The position numbers were made by a program, and so were the translations under genes. DNA of 64,000 bases, from assembly GCF_003255815.1 (NCBI RefSeq), contig NC_037682.1, positions 49,129,131-49,193,130 on the forward strand. The letters are read 5' to 3'. The notes beneath the pieces are model-generated. The model was not told where the DNA came from and made no database searches. It was given only the letters and a program-made list of their open reading frames with translations. This stretch comes from Theropithecus gelada. Its lineage: Eukaryota; Chordata; Mammalia; Primates; Cercopithecidae. Positions within the stretch are counted from its first letter, which is position 1. The number at the start of each line of letters is the position of its first letter. Shown piece by piece: positions 52,215 to 64,000 of this stretch.

Positions 52215-53455
52215 ATTCCATAATCGTTTATTAAGCTTTTTCATGCAGTATTGTAGTGGGCCTGGGTTGGAGAGAGGTAAAAGTGGAGGAAAGGGTAGAA
52301 GAAGATGTACAGAGATAAATATTGTGTTTTAGTAGCTCCTAATTTAGTAGGAAACACATGTAAATAAAGTAATTATCATAAGTGCAATAGTAGAAGAAGC
52401 TATAAAATGCTGTGTTGGCTGGGTGCTGTGGGTGGCCAGGTGTGGTGTCTCATGCCTGTAATCCCAGCACTTTGGGAGACCGAGGCAGGTGGATCACTTG
52501 AGTTCAGGAGTGCGAGACCAGCCTGGCCAACATGGCAAAACCCTGTCCCTACTAAATATACAAAAATTAGCTGGGTATGGTGGTACACACCTGTAATCCC
52601 AGTTACACAGGCAGCTGTTGCAGGAGAATCATGTGAACCCGGCAAGTGAAGGTTGCAGTGACCTGAGATCGTGCACTGCACTACAGCCTGGGTGATAGAG
52701 TGAGACTCCGTCTCAAAAAAAAAAAAAAAAAAAAAAAATACAGAAAACAAAAAACAAAATGCTGTGGAAGTACAGAAGAGGAAACCATAAATTTTTCTAG
52801 ATCTAAGGAGGGATTTATTGATATTTGAGCTATATTTTGATAAACTCATCATGGTGAACAAGAGATATAATGGAATCCCAGGTAGAGAGAACAGCATGTA
52901 CAGTTGCATGGTATGAATAAACCTGTGAATTTAATTAATGTGAAGAAGTTTGGTGTGACTAGGACAGGAGACACAACTGAAAAATATGTTGAAGCCATTA
53001 TTACAGAAATTGAATTTTATCCTATGGGTAGTGGGGAGCAGTAGAGAACTTTTAAGTTGGAGGATGATTGACATAATTGAACACTTTTTTTTAGAAAAGT
53101 AACTTTGGTGGCATTTTGACTATCAGTTGGAAAAAGGCAAGGGCAAATACAGGGGAATCTGTTAGCAGACTATTTTAATGGTCCAGGCAGGTACTAATCA
53201 GAGTCTAAACTAAGGCAATGGCAGGGGAAGAAGAGAGAAGGAATCAGCTATTTGAGATATAGTTGAGGTTGCTAATTAGGAGTGGGGTGTGAGGTTAGGG
53301 AGATATCTAGCTGAGAGATTTAATGGTGAGGCTATTAGGATGGTGAATATACAGAGTTGAGAAGGTTTGGGGAAAAGGTTTGCATTTAGACATACTGAGT
53401 TTGAGTATTCCATGAAGGTGGAATACATCTAGCAGACAGAAGTATTAGAAGAGAT
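52215..53455 (-). repeat. L2 LINE relic, split by an Alu
   Basis: Antisense L2 before (52215-52414) and after (52756-53455) the Alu: 'gaagaagctataaaatgctg', 'cagcatgtacagttgcatgg', 'taatggtccaggcaggtact' and 'gcatttagacatactgagtt'. No frame survives. Confidence 0.87.
52415..52755 (+). mobile_element. Alu SINE with 5' head duplication
   Basis: Sense Alu with a long A tail and perfect flanks aaaatgctgtg at 52404-52414 and 52756-52766. The start is unusual: a head-like 'ggctgggtgctgtggg' is followed by a second head 'tggccaggtgtggtgtctca', i.e. about 18 bp of the Alu 5' end twice. The long antisense frame through this Alu (52400-52909) is an Alu artefact. Confidence 0.94.
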
Positions 53456-53697
53456 ATTGGCTCCTTTCCTTGTCATTTTATGGATTGAATTTTTTTTCTT
53501 AGATACTCACTTCAATTTATCATTGTTGCTTTCAGGTTGCAACAATGAACATTGTTGCATCAAACTTGGTCCACATGTGGAAACTCCATAATCTATCATT
53601 CTAGTCATATAAAATAAGGGAAGTGACTATACACTTAGCCCCAATATGAGTCATGTGTATCTTATCTGTTCAGATGAACTCAATTAATTTTGTAGCC

Positions 53698-53872
53698 CAG
53701 TGTTTCTCAAACTGTCAGTAGCATTGGCATCACCTGGGAGCTTGTTAGAAGTGCAAATTCTTGGGCTTCATCCTTGACCTACTAAATCAGAAACTCTGGG
53801 ATGGGGCCCAGGAACCTGTGTTTTAGCAATCTCTCCGCAATTTCAGATGCACACCAACAATTGAGAACTATG
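53698..53872 (+). mobile_element. MER5A-type non-autonomous hAT transposon
   Basis: 'cagtgtttctcaaactgtca' at the left end, 'aggaacctgtgttttagcaa' inside and 'caattgagaactatg' at the right end, as in MER5A. Confidence 0.88.
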
Positions 53873-54394
53873 ATATAGTTCTGTACTATATTGTTCTGTA
53901 ATATATAGTCGAAGCCACATAACATGATAGCATGAAATCGACTTCTGACTGGGTAACATATTTTTAGCCATCTTCATGATCAGTTAATTGTCTAAGAAGT
54001 GTTCAATAATGGGTAAATTTGTTTGATTAAGAAGTAGGGTGAAAGTACGCTACAGGCTGTGTATGTCAAGGTGTAATAGATATTACCTTTTTATTATTCA
54101 TAAAAGATACTGATTTTATTATTCTTTCTTTCTTAGGTCTTATTTCATATAAGTTTGTTTCTCACATTGCTAGATATTCAAATTGATGTGAATTAATGAA
54201 TAAGAATCAAATTCAGGACTGCCTTAGTGGCTTAGTGATTAGTTTAGAATGATGGTGTTGGGGGCGATTGTTAGGGAAGAAAAGTTGATTAGGGAAAAAA
54301 GAAAAGGTATTGTGTGGTTTCAAATGTATTAGTCTGGATTCAGATATTGTTTCTGTACTTTGATCAAAGGTATAGCACATAGGTTATAGAGTGG

Positions 54395-54445
54395 TCCCTT
54401 GTCTTATCCTAGGGTGCTTAATAAATATTATTGGATGATGAACCA
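54395..54445 (+). repeat. Short MIR/L2 3' tail
   Basis: 'gggtgcttaataaatattat' followed by 'ggatgatgaa' resembles the shared MIR/L2 terminal sequence in sense orientation. Too short to choose between the two families. Confidence 0.45.
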
Positions 54446-54839
54446 AATTTAATGTGAAAAACAAAACCCACAGGCCTTAACATTTAATGGCCAAAGAAAA
54501 CCCTGTATTCTTCTTAGACATGTAGATCTTAAAGTGTTGAGGTGGCCTAGGTAGAAGTGAATTTCCTAGTTGTTAAGGTGAACAGCCGCAGGTTTCTCTG
54601 GTGATGAACTTTAGTTTTCGTTAGCCCCACTTGCTCTGCCATTCCTGCTGTTTTGCAACAGGGCTTAAAAGTGCTTTAAGTGCTTGTGACCGTGGTAATG
54701 AATGAAAATGTCTTTCCAGCACTGAGAGTATTGCATTAGACTGAATAGTCACCTCACTTGTAAAAGCACTATTAGAGTGGGGCAGCTGTAAGTAAGGATA
54801 ACGATTTGTGTCCACTGCTTATTTACTGAAAATTGTCAA

Positions 54840-55430
54840 TGTATTATTTATTGAGAGCTCTCCAGACAGTGCTTGTCAGAATAAAAATGTCAGCTCTGAG
54901 CAAAATGTTATAATACATAATAAAAATGCTAGGTATGCATTTTAGGAAGACAACTAATTAGAGCTGCTTTTTCTTAAGGAAGGGACAGTAAAAATGTCTA
55001 ATATTGTGGACCTTCTCCATTTGTGTAAGTCCTTTATTTAATCCCTGCTCAGCTCAGTATTTGGTTTAGAAACTTATCATGTCTGAGAAATCATTTGAAC
55101 AACTTTGTATTGTGGCCATTAGACACCCCAAGTACTGGGGAAGCTTGCTGAAAGACGAAGGGCCTCACTTTCCATTCCACGGTGAGCAGCTGCCCTCACC
55201 TCCATGTTTTGTCTGAAATGAGAAGATGTCACTTCCTCCCTGAGCAGTGCTCGTGGAAAACTGCCTCCAGTGTAAACAACATAAAATTATTAAGCTTATT
55301 CCTCAGCCGTGCTAATTAACCCCAAACAAATTTCACATTAAGGAAACAGAATTCAATCAATGTAAATGTTATTGCTGTGTATTACTGTAAGCAATAATAT
55401 AGTGGCTAAAATAATTAATTATTTTGGATT
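54840..55430. promoter_or_regulatory. Candidate conserved enhancer
   Basis: Non-repetitive DNA with a cluster of binding-like words: gcagctgc (E-box), gtaaacaac and caaacaaattt (forkhead-like), gctaattaacc and taattaatta (homeodomain cores), and cattcca (TEAD-like) in the GC-richer core at 55140-55280. Motif density alone is weak evidence. Confidence 0.25.
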
Positions 55431-58400
55431 TTTTTAAAAGAAAGTATTCTTTTTTATGGTGTTGCGAAATGTTTTGTGGATTTGTCCCCCCTTTCTTTGG
55501 CCTTTCCTGGTGTAGAATATAAAAGATCTGTGTGGTAAAGCATGGGTAATACACAGTTGTTTTTTACACCTGGAATGTAAAAAGGGAAAAACATATTTTG
55601 GAGAGCCTCAGGTTTACTTAGTCTAATACACTGGCAATACATACGCAGATTTTGTCTCCTCTTACCTATCCTAGTTGACTATTCATTTTAACAATTTCCT
55701 ATTCTCTTTCCTTCCAGTCTTAAATAAAAAGGCATGTGGTGATTTTTTTAAAAAAGAATGTTAAATATTAACCAGTTCTTAGGGAAAACAATGAAATGCC
55801 ACTTTACTGTATTTCAGATTTTGGGAAGCAATTCGCAATAAAGATTCCCACTCTTCCCTCATTTTTTATAAAAAAATCTGGGCTCATATAAGGAGTCAAA
55901 TTAGCCTCATCAAGCTAATTTTCTTACATTTTTGAAAACAACCAGCTTTCTAAATAATTGCTTGGTTGTGCCTGTGATCACATGGGATAAAATATATTGT
56001 TATCATCATTTTCTTAATCCTCAAAGATCTTTAAAGACATGAAGTGCAGAAGCTAGAGAACATGTAACTTTATTTCGTGTAAATAGAATGCATATTTGAT
56101 TAATATGGAATTGTTTATCAGTGACAACATATTCTATGGTATATGGAACATAAATACTATTTGTATTAAGATTAATCTGAAAAATGATACATTCTTTAAC
56201 CAATATATACCAGCTAGTGTTAAATTAACTTTGAAACTTAAAGTAATTTAAGTAAATGAGTAACACAATAAAAGAAAATATTGCTGATTTTCAGAGGTTT
56301 AATACCCACCATTTCTTTGTAATTTTACCATCTTATTCCAGCAAATGCAATTCTTGTATCTCTTCATCCTCTGTTAGTTCAGTATCTTATTACAGGACTA
56401 CTCTTAATTCCTTACTCTTCTATAGTAAAACTCTTATCTTCATCTTGGTAGGAATATTTAATCTTTTAATCATGTCTTAAACATCTAATGAGCAGGCTGC
56501 TACTAAATATTTACAGGGATGCCAAAACTAATAACAAGAACATAAGTGTTCCAAGGAATAGCTGGAGTATGTTACTAAAAGAAATAAGTAAACCTAACTC
56601 TTTATATAAGAGTTAAGAAGAAGTTAAAATATCTTGGAAGGACTGTTTTAGAATAACATCGGAATGGACCATTTATTCAATTGTGTCTTTTGGCTTAAAA
56701 TTATTTGTTTCAGATTATTTCTTTAGCTTCTATGACTAGACAGTTGTTTTCTTTTTTATTTCTTTGGGCACTTACTTTTACTTTTCCAAACAGGAAACAA
56801 CTTTATATTTTATTTATTTGCATCACATAGGTTGCTGATAATATGTTCTAGATTATGAGAGGCTATATTCAGAATCTAAAAAAATGAATAAATTTAGACA
56901 ATACAAGTTTGTATTGAAAAATTCCATGCATTTTAGACATTTATGTCTTTAAGTATATTTTAAGCAAAAGGTTTAAATAATATGCATTCTATAGCAAAGA
57001 AAACAGGATGGTTATATATGATAACTAGAACTTGGCTAGCCCTCTGGTTGTCAGGACACAAACAATTTTTAACTGTATAATTTCTATGACTAGTACTCCT
57101 GGATTTTAAAGTTACACTATAATTCCAAACCAATAAGTGGAATAAAATTTTAAAATAAGGGTCCCAGTTAGAAGAACGTATATTAGTATATTTTAAAATA
57201 AGATGCAAAGGGTTTGCATCCAGTATTTTATTCCCTTTAAGACTATAATTGACAAACTGCAGTAATCATGCTTTTAAGTGTTTTTCTCCCTCTACTGAAT
57301 TCATTTAAAGAAAAAGAAAATAAAAAAGTGAAAAAGAGACTCCAGAATTTTGAAACCCAGTGGTCCTAAAGTGTTGGGAAAATAGCCAAGGTGTCACAGC
57401 TAATTTCTGACCCTGTTTTATGAGTTCTGCTGTTCCTTATTCCCCCTGTCAGCCTGGGAATCCCTGAGGCTGTGCAAACTGGCTGAACATCACTCAATCC
57501 CAGTTTTATATCCCCTTTTAATAATGTTGAGTCTATTCTGTCCAACTTTGATTCAGACAACCTGCTTGTCTTGAAAAAGTGATATATTTAATCAGTGACT
57601 CTGTCTCCAGCATAGCTCCCACTGCGTGTGACTAGAGCCAGAGAGTAGTGCAGTGGTCTGTCATTTCTGTTTGAATGGGTAATGTGGAGCCCATCAGCTG
57701 AAAAGACAGGAGCTGGAACTGCTTGTTAGGACACATGATCAAAAGCCACTCTCTGCTTTCTGCCAATCAAACCTCATGTTGCCTTGTGGGGCAGACATTA
57801 AATAGATTTTTTTTTCTGCCTTACAATATGGGCACTTTGCCAGTTTGACATGTGAACTGTTACAAAAGATAGCAGAGTTTCGACTGCTTGCTGACTGCTT
57901 AAAAATATTACCGAACACTTGTCAAAATGAAATATTCATAATACTATATTATGATAAATTCAGTGAAGTATTATTTGGTGCCTTTATGTTGTAATTTATG
58001 GAATTTTTTTTTTTTGTGGGGCAGAAGAAACAATAGAGAATTGCATTTGGGTGAAAGTAAGGAATACAAAACTGTAAATCAATCCAATTACAAAGCCAAC
58101 ACAACTGTATGACAAATAGTTTTGAATAAGATGATTATTGCTTTGTGAAAGTGACATTAGTTAATTAAATGTTATTTTGCATTCTCTCTCATCTATTTTA
58201 AAAATTATTTACTTCTTGTAAGTCAATGTAGGAGAGTGGTTTTTGTATTATATTTTAAGCCAAAAATATTTAAAACTTTATTTTGAAATACAATTCAGGA
58301 TCTTATTCCTTCTGCTTATTGAGATTTTGGACACATTTTAAATTCGAAGGCAGTCTCTTTAATTTGTGGCTGTCCTGATGGGCATTTTTACTCTGCCTTT

Positions 58401-61045
58401 TCTTTTTCTTATCCTCTGAAGATTCCCCTATTATATTTCTGCCTCATCTTTGTGCCCATAACATTACCCAGTAATGATAGTGGAATAGACCTAACTTCTA
58501 AGGTTTTTAAGAGAAGAATGAGTATCCAAGTAGTTTTGACTTAAAAGGTCGTTGAAATGGGCATTTCCTACCATTTTCAAACCACCCAGATAACTGTTCT
58601 AAAGCTGTTAAATCTTAGTTGGTGTTTTGATATCTCCAAACTTGCCACTTGCCGTTTCTTCTCTAATGATCATTTTAAAAGGAGTTAAACATTTTCACCA
58701 AAACATACCATGGCAATCTAGTGGAACTCATTTAAACAGTGAGCTACACATAAACAGCTGCTCCTTCAATAAGCCATTCTTTATAATACCCTTATTACCT
58801 TCTAGTGTCTCAAATTCTGATTAGTCAACAGTGCTGATTGCTGTACAGCATTCCGTTGCCCATCTTCCTTCTGCTCAGCTGCTCATGTCTTAGTTGTTAT
58901 TTGATTACAACACAACTTGTGCATTGTTTCTCCAAGTTGCTCTTTATATTGTGTCTTAAAAACTCTGAATTATCTAGAGAAACTGGGGTGTTGTGAGAGT
59001 GACTTTCTTTATACACATTTAAAATGTCTGAGTAAAGCATGGTATTAAAAAAACATATAACTATGGAATTCTTAGGTTGGAAAGAATAATTGTGACTTAA
59101 AACTCAGTACTTATAATCGAATTATGAAACATACATTAAGGATGTGGAAGTGTTTTAAAAAGCATATACTATTTTACAAATTTAAAGAGTTATAAAAATG
59201 TTATATTATGGTGATTAAATTTCAGTCAGATATAAAGTTCTGGAAGAGGTAATTATGTATGTGTACTCCATAGGAAGGGCCTAAAGGACCTTCATCTTTG
59301 CCCCAGGACTAGATAATTTTAGTCCAATTACTGTGTAGCACCAATGATGCCTCACTAAGTAGGATAGCATGTTGGTAGTTTAAGTTGTGATGAAATAAGT
59401 AAGGGTGGGAAAAATCTCTATAATGAAGTTTGAATTTCAGCTATTCCTTTGTTGTGACCCCCTGGAATTTACTCTTAGTGAGTAGGAAATGCTGACACAC
59501 TAGAAATGCAACCCCACTAAAGGCCCTAAATCTGTCATTGTGCTCTGGAGTCTGCTCTGAAAATAGCAAAGCTCTTTTGGTAAATTAAAATCGGTGTGAA
59601 TGGGAACAGATGTTGACATGCTTTACTTTATCTTCAGGGATGCCAGTTAAAGAGGAAGGGGTCAGCAAGGTTAGATGGTAGGAAATATAGTAAGTGTGCA
59701 AACTTGTTTTGTAAAGGGAGTTCTGTTTTGGGACATTAGTCAATAGAATTGTATTTCTCTTTTGTAGTCCAGGTAAGAATTATACCTCCATTACTATATC
59801 TACAGGAAAGATGAGGGGGGTGGTATTTATTTCTGGATGGCTATCTGTTTTTGATGTTCCCTTGTGATTGTACCTTTTCTTCATCAAACTGCTATAAACT
59901 GTCTCAGATTGCTATTAGGTTTTACCTCGCAACATCATTTTGGCATAGCTTCCTAAAGTATTTGTTGAACCCTAATGCTATAGTAGAGTCTTTGTACTGG
60001 TATTTGTCAAAAATAATGAAAATGGTTTATGCTCTAAAAATGCACAATTTATCAAATACCTTGTATAGTCAATTTAAATAAGTCTCGTAGAACTTTCAGT
60101 CTTGATTTGAAAAAATAGCATAGGATGAATTTATTTATAAGAACCTTAATAGTTTCTCTCAATTCCTTTTACAGTTTAGATTACCTTATAATTTTCTAAA
60201 TCTACATGAACAATAATGATCAATTTTGTCAGTATTATTCACACCTTTTATTAATTTAACATAGATGAATAAATGTGAATGTTGTGAAGAGTTGATTGGG
60301 AATAGATTTTAAATCTGACAGTTAGATTACAGGGTACCTAAGAAAAAATGGCTCTTTCACTAGGTACCTAGTAATTTAATTCTTGTTTGAAATTATTATA
60401 ATTTATTACAGTGTGTGGGTCCTAATGAATGTCTACTATTAAATGAAAAGCAGAAATTGAAATTAAGATTATGAAATTCTTTTAACTCATATCTTTAAAT
60501 CCCCTTAAACAATTCAGAAGACATTAATAAGCTATGGAGGTTACGTTCCATATTCTGTAATGACAAATAAAAACATTTTTTTCAGTGTTTAAAGAGTCTA
60601 GAAAATGTTGAGTGTCATTAAACTTCAAAGCATGCAATCTTGGAATTTTATAAAATGGTTGGTAGTAGCCATTATAACAGCATTAAAACTGGCAACTTCA
60701 TTTAAATATTTATTTGGACTATACGTAGATTTTTCTAGCATTTGAGTTTTCCAGAAATAGTGACTATTTCCTTAGTGTTAAACACTTAATGAAGGATGAT
60801 TTGAGATTTCATTGAGCTATAAACCATACCAGATTAACGTTTTAAAAATTCCAAATACCAAGGAAACTTTTAAAATGTCAGTAAAAATTTAGAAATAAAA
60901 TAAAGATGTCCAACTGCCCACAGGCATTGAAAATTGCCACTTACTCCTAGATCTAAGTAAAAGCTGGCATGTACACAAAATGAAGCTCAAGACTGAAAAA
61001 TAATAATTCCCGGTATTAATGTAGTAAGCATTTACTGTTTATTAC

Positions 61046-61085
61046 ATTAATGATGATATATGGCAATTAATGATGATATATGGCA
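61046..61085. repeat. Perfect 20 bp tandem duplication
   Basis: attaatgatgatatatggca occurs twice head to tail with no mismatch, suggesting a recent event. Confidence 0.95.
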
Positions 61086-61177
61086 ATTTTTCTCACCTGA
61101 TGAATTATCTGAAATGTCATTAGAAAGGTCCATTGAGTATCTTACCTGGTAAGAAGCCCGTCTCTCATAAATTTGGG

Positions 61178-61218
61178 CATGCTTATTTGAAAATCATTTA
61201 AGAAAGAAAATAAGCATG
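61178..61218. repeat. 11 bp perfect inverted repeat
   Basis: catgcttattt (61178-61188) and aaataagcatg (61208-61218), 19 bp loop. A further gcatgctt lies at 61247. Confidence 0.8.
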
Positions 61219-61434
61219 ATTGGCCCCTTGAATTTCAAAGCATTAGCATGCTTACCTAAAACTTCTAAAATTTTGTTTCCTAATTTCTAGAGCTTTTTAA
61301 AAAATTGATGCTACCATAATGCATATATAAGCTAGTAATTAGTTTATGTGTAGAAAGAGAAAAAGAAAATAAGCAAGGTGGTGAGAAGTTTACTTTTGAC
61401 TGTAGACAATAATCCTGCTCTGGGTTTTTGACAG

Positions 61435-61513
61435 CCTCAGAACAATGCAAGCAGAGGAGATAGAGAGCCTGGTCATCTCTTACCGTGACGATCCCCAAGT
61501 ACTAATCTTGGAT
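61435..61513 (+). other. Candidate exon-like segment
   Basis: Preceded by tttttgacag (alternative acceptor cctcag at 61440) and followed by gat|gtaaga, a strong donor. From the ATG at 61445 (context aacaATGc) a frame reads MQAEEIESLVISYRDD, PQVLILD up to the donor. It does not fit SOX6: after the phase-1 exon it reaches a stop within ten codons, and the ATG frame leaves in phase 0 whereas the next SOX6 exon is expected to need phase 1. The words aacaatg also match a SOX site. Confidence 0.2.
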
Positions 61514-63861
61514 GTAAGAAATAAAATGTAATGTCTTCAGAGAGTGGCTATTTAGGTAGATTTTTGTTGGTTGATTGTAATTTCACATAAATTTCCCTTG
61601 AGAGTGTGGAACTGTGCTTAGACCTGTAAGAGTCACATCTCTATTCTTTTCCTTGGTAATACAATTCTCTAACTCCCTCTCCCCACTCCTACCCCTACTT
61701 AAGGTTGTGTTGCCAAAATAATGCAGTGAGAGTGCTAGCTGTTTTTAGATGGGAAGGTGATTTGTTGCCTCTGATAATCTGCTTGTTGAGCTCAAGTTAG
61801 CTCTGGCATCTGAAGGAAATAAATGTCAGAAACAAGTAGGGCAGTGCTCTCTTAGAAATGATTACTGATCTCTTTTTAAAATGTTTACAGTAGTTGTTTA
61901 ATAAGGAAACAATTGAATAGAATTTATGCTGCCTAAGTTTCTATAAATAACAAAGTCTTTTCTCATCTATCTGTAATGTCCACGTGGTTGCTGTTTATCA
62001 CTGTTTAACTAGTTCCAACAGTTAAATTCCGGTGTCTCTCATCTACTATTACAAAAGGCTACAGTGGGCCAACTACATCATGGGGATAGGGTAGGAAGAT
62101 AGAACTTTCTCATATTATTCTGTGTGAGAATATGATGGCTGTATTATAAAAAACTGCTTTAAAATATTTTTGCTAATTGTGATTCAGTAATTTCAAAATG
62201 TTAATTTTGGAAAAACATTGACAATTTACAAAAACGTATCTACTGTTAGATATTTTATTAGATTTTTTTCTCCTTTGTGCCTATTTAAACTCTAAATGAA
62301 AGATGGAAATATGTTTGCTCTAAATATTTGATGTGATTGAGATGAGATTAAGCGGTTTAAATGATTTAAAAATTATATTTACTTTAGTGCAATCTGTTAG
62401 ATTCAATGCTAATCTGTCTTTTGGTTTGCTTTGTGGTACAGGAAACTAAGCAACGGGGGTTAAACTATTCAGTGCAAGGTTAGGGTTAAAAACCTGGGTT
62501 CCCTCTCTCTGTACCAGTCACCAAGTTCTTCAGGCAAAGTTGAGTTTGCTGTTCAGACATTAGCTATACTTCTTAGCAATGACCTTGTCGGGTAGAGAAG
62601 CATGGCACAGTGGCACTTTCCAGCTGTATTCAGCCTATCCGTCGGGGTATAATCATGCTCAGTCCCAGCACCACAGGCTTGGACATATGTTGAGTTTTAT
62701 TTCTTTCTTCTGACATTAATCCTATTCACCAGCTGTTCTGCCAGCTGCCATTCTTCAGTTTAGAGATTACATTTTGGGGGATACCAACAAAGGTCTAGTT
62801 GACCACTGCTTTCTTTTTTTCACTTATTCTATAGAAATGATTGGACCTAGGGGTTAAGAGAACTTAATCTTTTCCCACTATCACCTCACTTTTCTTTGGA
62901 TTCTAGACATTAACATGATTTATGATCACTCTTAGCATGTTGTAGATAAGCCTTCCAAAGCACCAGATTACCACCTTACTTATAAATCCCCTTTCCACAA
63001 AAAGGTTTTAAGTTTACATTGAAGGATATAATAAATGTTTCTTATACTATTATATAAACAACATTAATTAGTGGCAATTTCTTTTGATGTCCTAAAACAT
63101 ATTCCAGCTGAAAATATACTTTCAGTTCTTCTTTGTTTTTCCCCACAGGTTTGATAACATATCTGAGTTAAGATGATACTTTTCCTTTCCTGAGCTATGA
63201 TTTCACTAATCTTGTTTGAATGGGCTATTAAATCTCTGTTACACTCATAATATATACTAATAAGTAGTATAGATTTCTCACTTTATATTCCAGATGATCT
63301 GCCCATAAGCAGGATGTTAAACATCTGTAGTTTAAGCCTCTGGGACTAACAAATGCCTTAATGCCAGAAAGAAATGTGGCCTGAATGATAAGGTCACAGA
63401 CCATGTGGTAAAGAAACATCCCCAATATTAAGCCTGCACATACTCTCCATTGTTAATCCTTCCATTTTCATAAAAGCAAGAAAGACTAATAGACTTAAGT
63501 TGTAATCATTTACAGTACATGTTTATTACATTAATACCAACAAATACACAAAATCCCATATGTGTTATAATTCTCCCTGCTGATATTTTGAAGTCATTTA
63601 AAATGTGTACCCACATGCCTCACAATAGTATTATTTTAGCCATTACTTTACCTAAGAAGATGACATCAGTAAATATTTGTTTATTGACAAAATTCTGCTT
63701 TTGTCTCTTAACTTTGTGGCATATGTAGGTCCTATATTATGGTAAATAACTCAGTTTAAATAGCATCTTTAGGCTGGAGCCATTAGAATTGAGAACACCC
63801 TACTGAAGCACACAAAAAAAACAACAAAAAACCGAAACGTAATGGTGTATTCTGCAAGGTA

Positions 63862-63977
63862 GGTTGGTTTGTTTGTTTATTCATTCTTTCATCCATCCAT
63901 CTATTCATCCATCCTTCCTTTCATCCATTTATTTATTTATGTATTTATGTATTTATTTATTTATTTATTCATTCATT
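63862..63977. repeat. Compound (CATC)n(TTTA)n microsatellite
   Basis: GTTT, CATC/CATT and then TTTA/GTAT units run almost without interruption. It is likely to vary in length and lies at the edge of the window. Confidence 0.92.
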
Positions 63978-64000
63978 CTATTGAGCAGGATATTACTTAC

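Larger units (their letters stand above)
54450..63860. other. Transposon-free intronic block
   Basis: In 9.4 kb I recognise no Alu, L1, L2, MIR, LTR or DNA element. It contains segments of more mixed composition (54840-55430, 57590-57800, 62440-62760), a 20 bp tandem duplication (61046-61085), an 11 bp inverted repeat (61178-61218) and an exon-like segment (61435-61513). No SOX6 exon was recognised. Confidence 0.6.

Noticed and set aside
52400..52909. Longest open frame of the window (169 codons, minus strand)
   Set aside because: It runs through an antisense Alu and its poly-T tail and reads the usual Alu-derived peptide text. No gene features.

Overview
The window is AT-rich intronic DNA from a simian primate, read on the sense strand of SOX6, a SoxD-group HMG-box transcription factor gene. 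Only two stretches are supported as protein coding: the exon carrying the usual ATG (CDS 13103-13339) and the next coding exon (35229-35436). Both have good splice sites, and they join in phase across a 21.9 kb intron. The second exon ends in phase 1, and its continuation lies beyond the window. The HMG box and coiled coil are not here. Simian origin is inferred from many AluS/AluSc/AluJ-type copies with intact target-site duplications, an L1PA 3' end and a long ERVK LTR resembling MER11. The LTR favours a catarrhine. Three residues in the first exon differ from the human protein as I remember it, so I do not assign a species.

Layout: 1-13098 is intron (or alternative 5' region) upstream of the ATG exon. 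It holds MIR and L2 fossils before 3.6 kb, an Alu inserted in a small minisatellite at 4.4-5.05 kb, and then about 7.7 kb with almost no recognisable transposon. 13340-35228 is the intron between the two coding exons, with L2, L3/CR1, MIR, three Alus, three MaLR-type LTRs, a MER5 copy and a rearranged L1. 35437-64000 is the following intron. It contains a DNA transposon broken by an Alu and an L1PA stub, two adjacent MIRs, an L1M/HAL1 relic, the MER11-like solo LTR, a twin-primed L1 with an LTR and an Alu nested in it, and then about 9.4 kb (54.45-63.86 kb) where I recognise no transposon. Such transposon-poor stretches are typical of introns of developmental regulators with dense cis-regulatory sequence.

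I found no new multi-gene system. The observations most worth checking are three exon-like segments with splice-site consensus (1170-1255, 14306-14343, 61435-61513), the two L1 copies with inverted 5' parts, the opposite strand bias of L2 and L3 fossils, the two transposon-poor blocks, and the residue differences in the first SOX6 exon. Small open reading frames elsewhere look like chance or repeat-derived frames.
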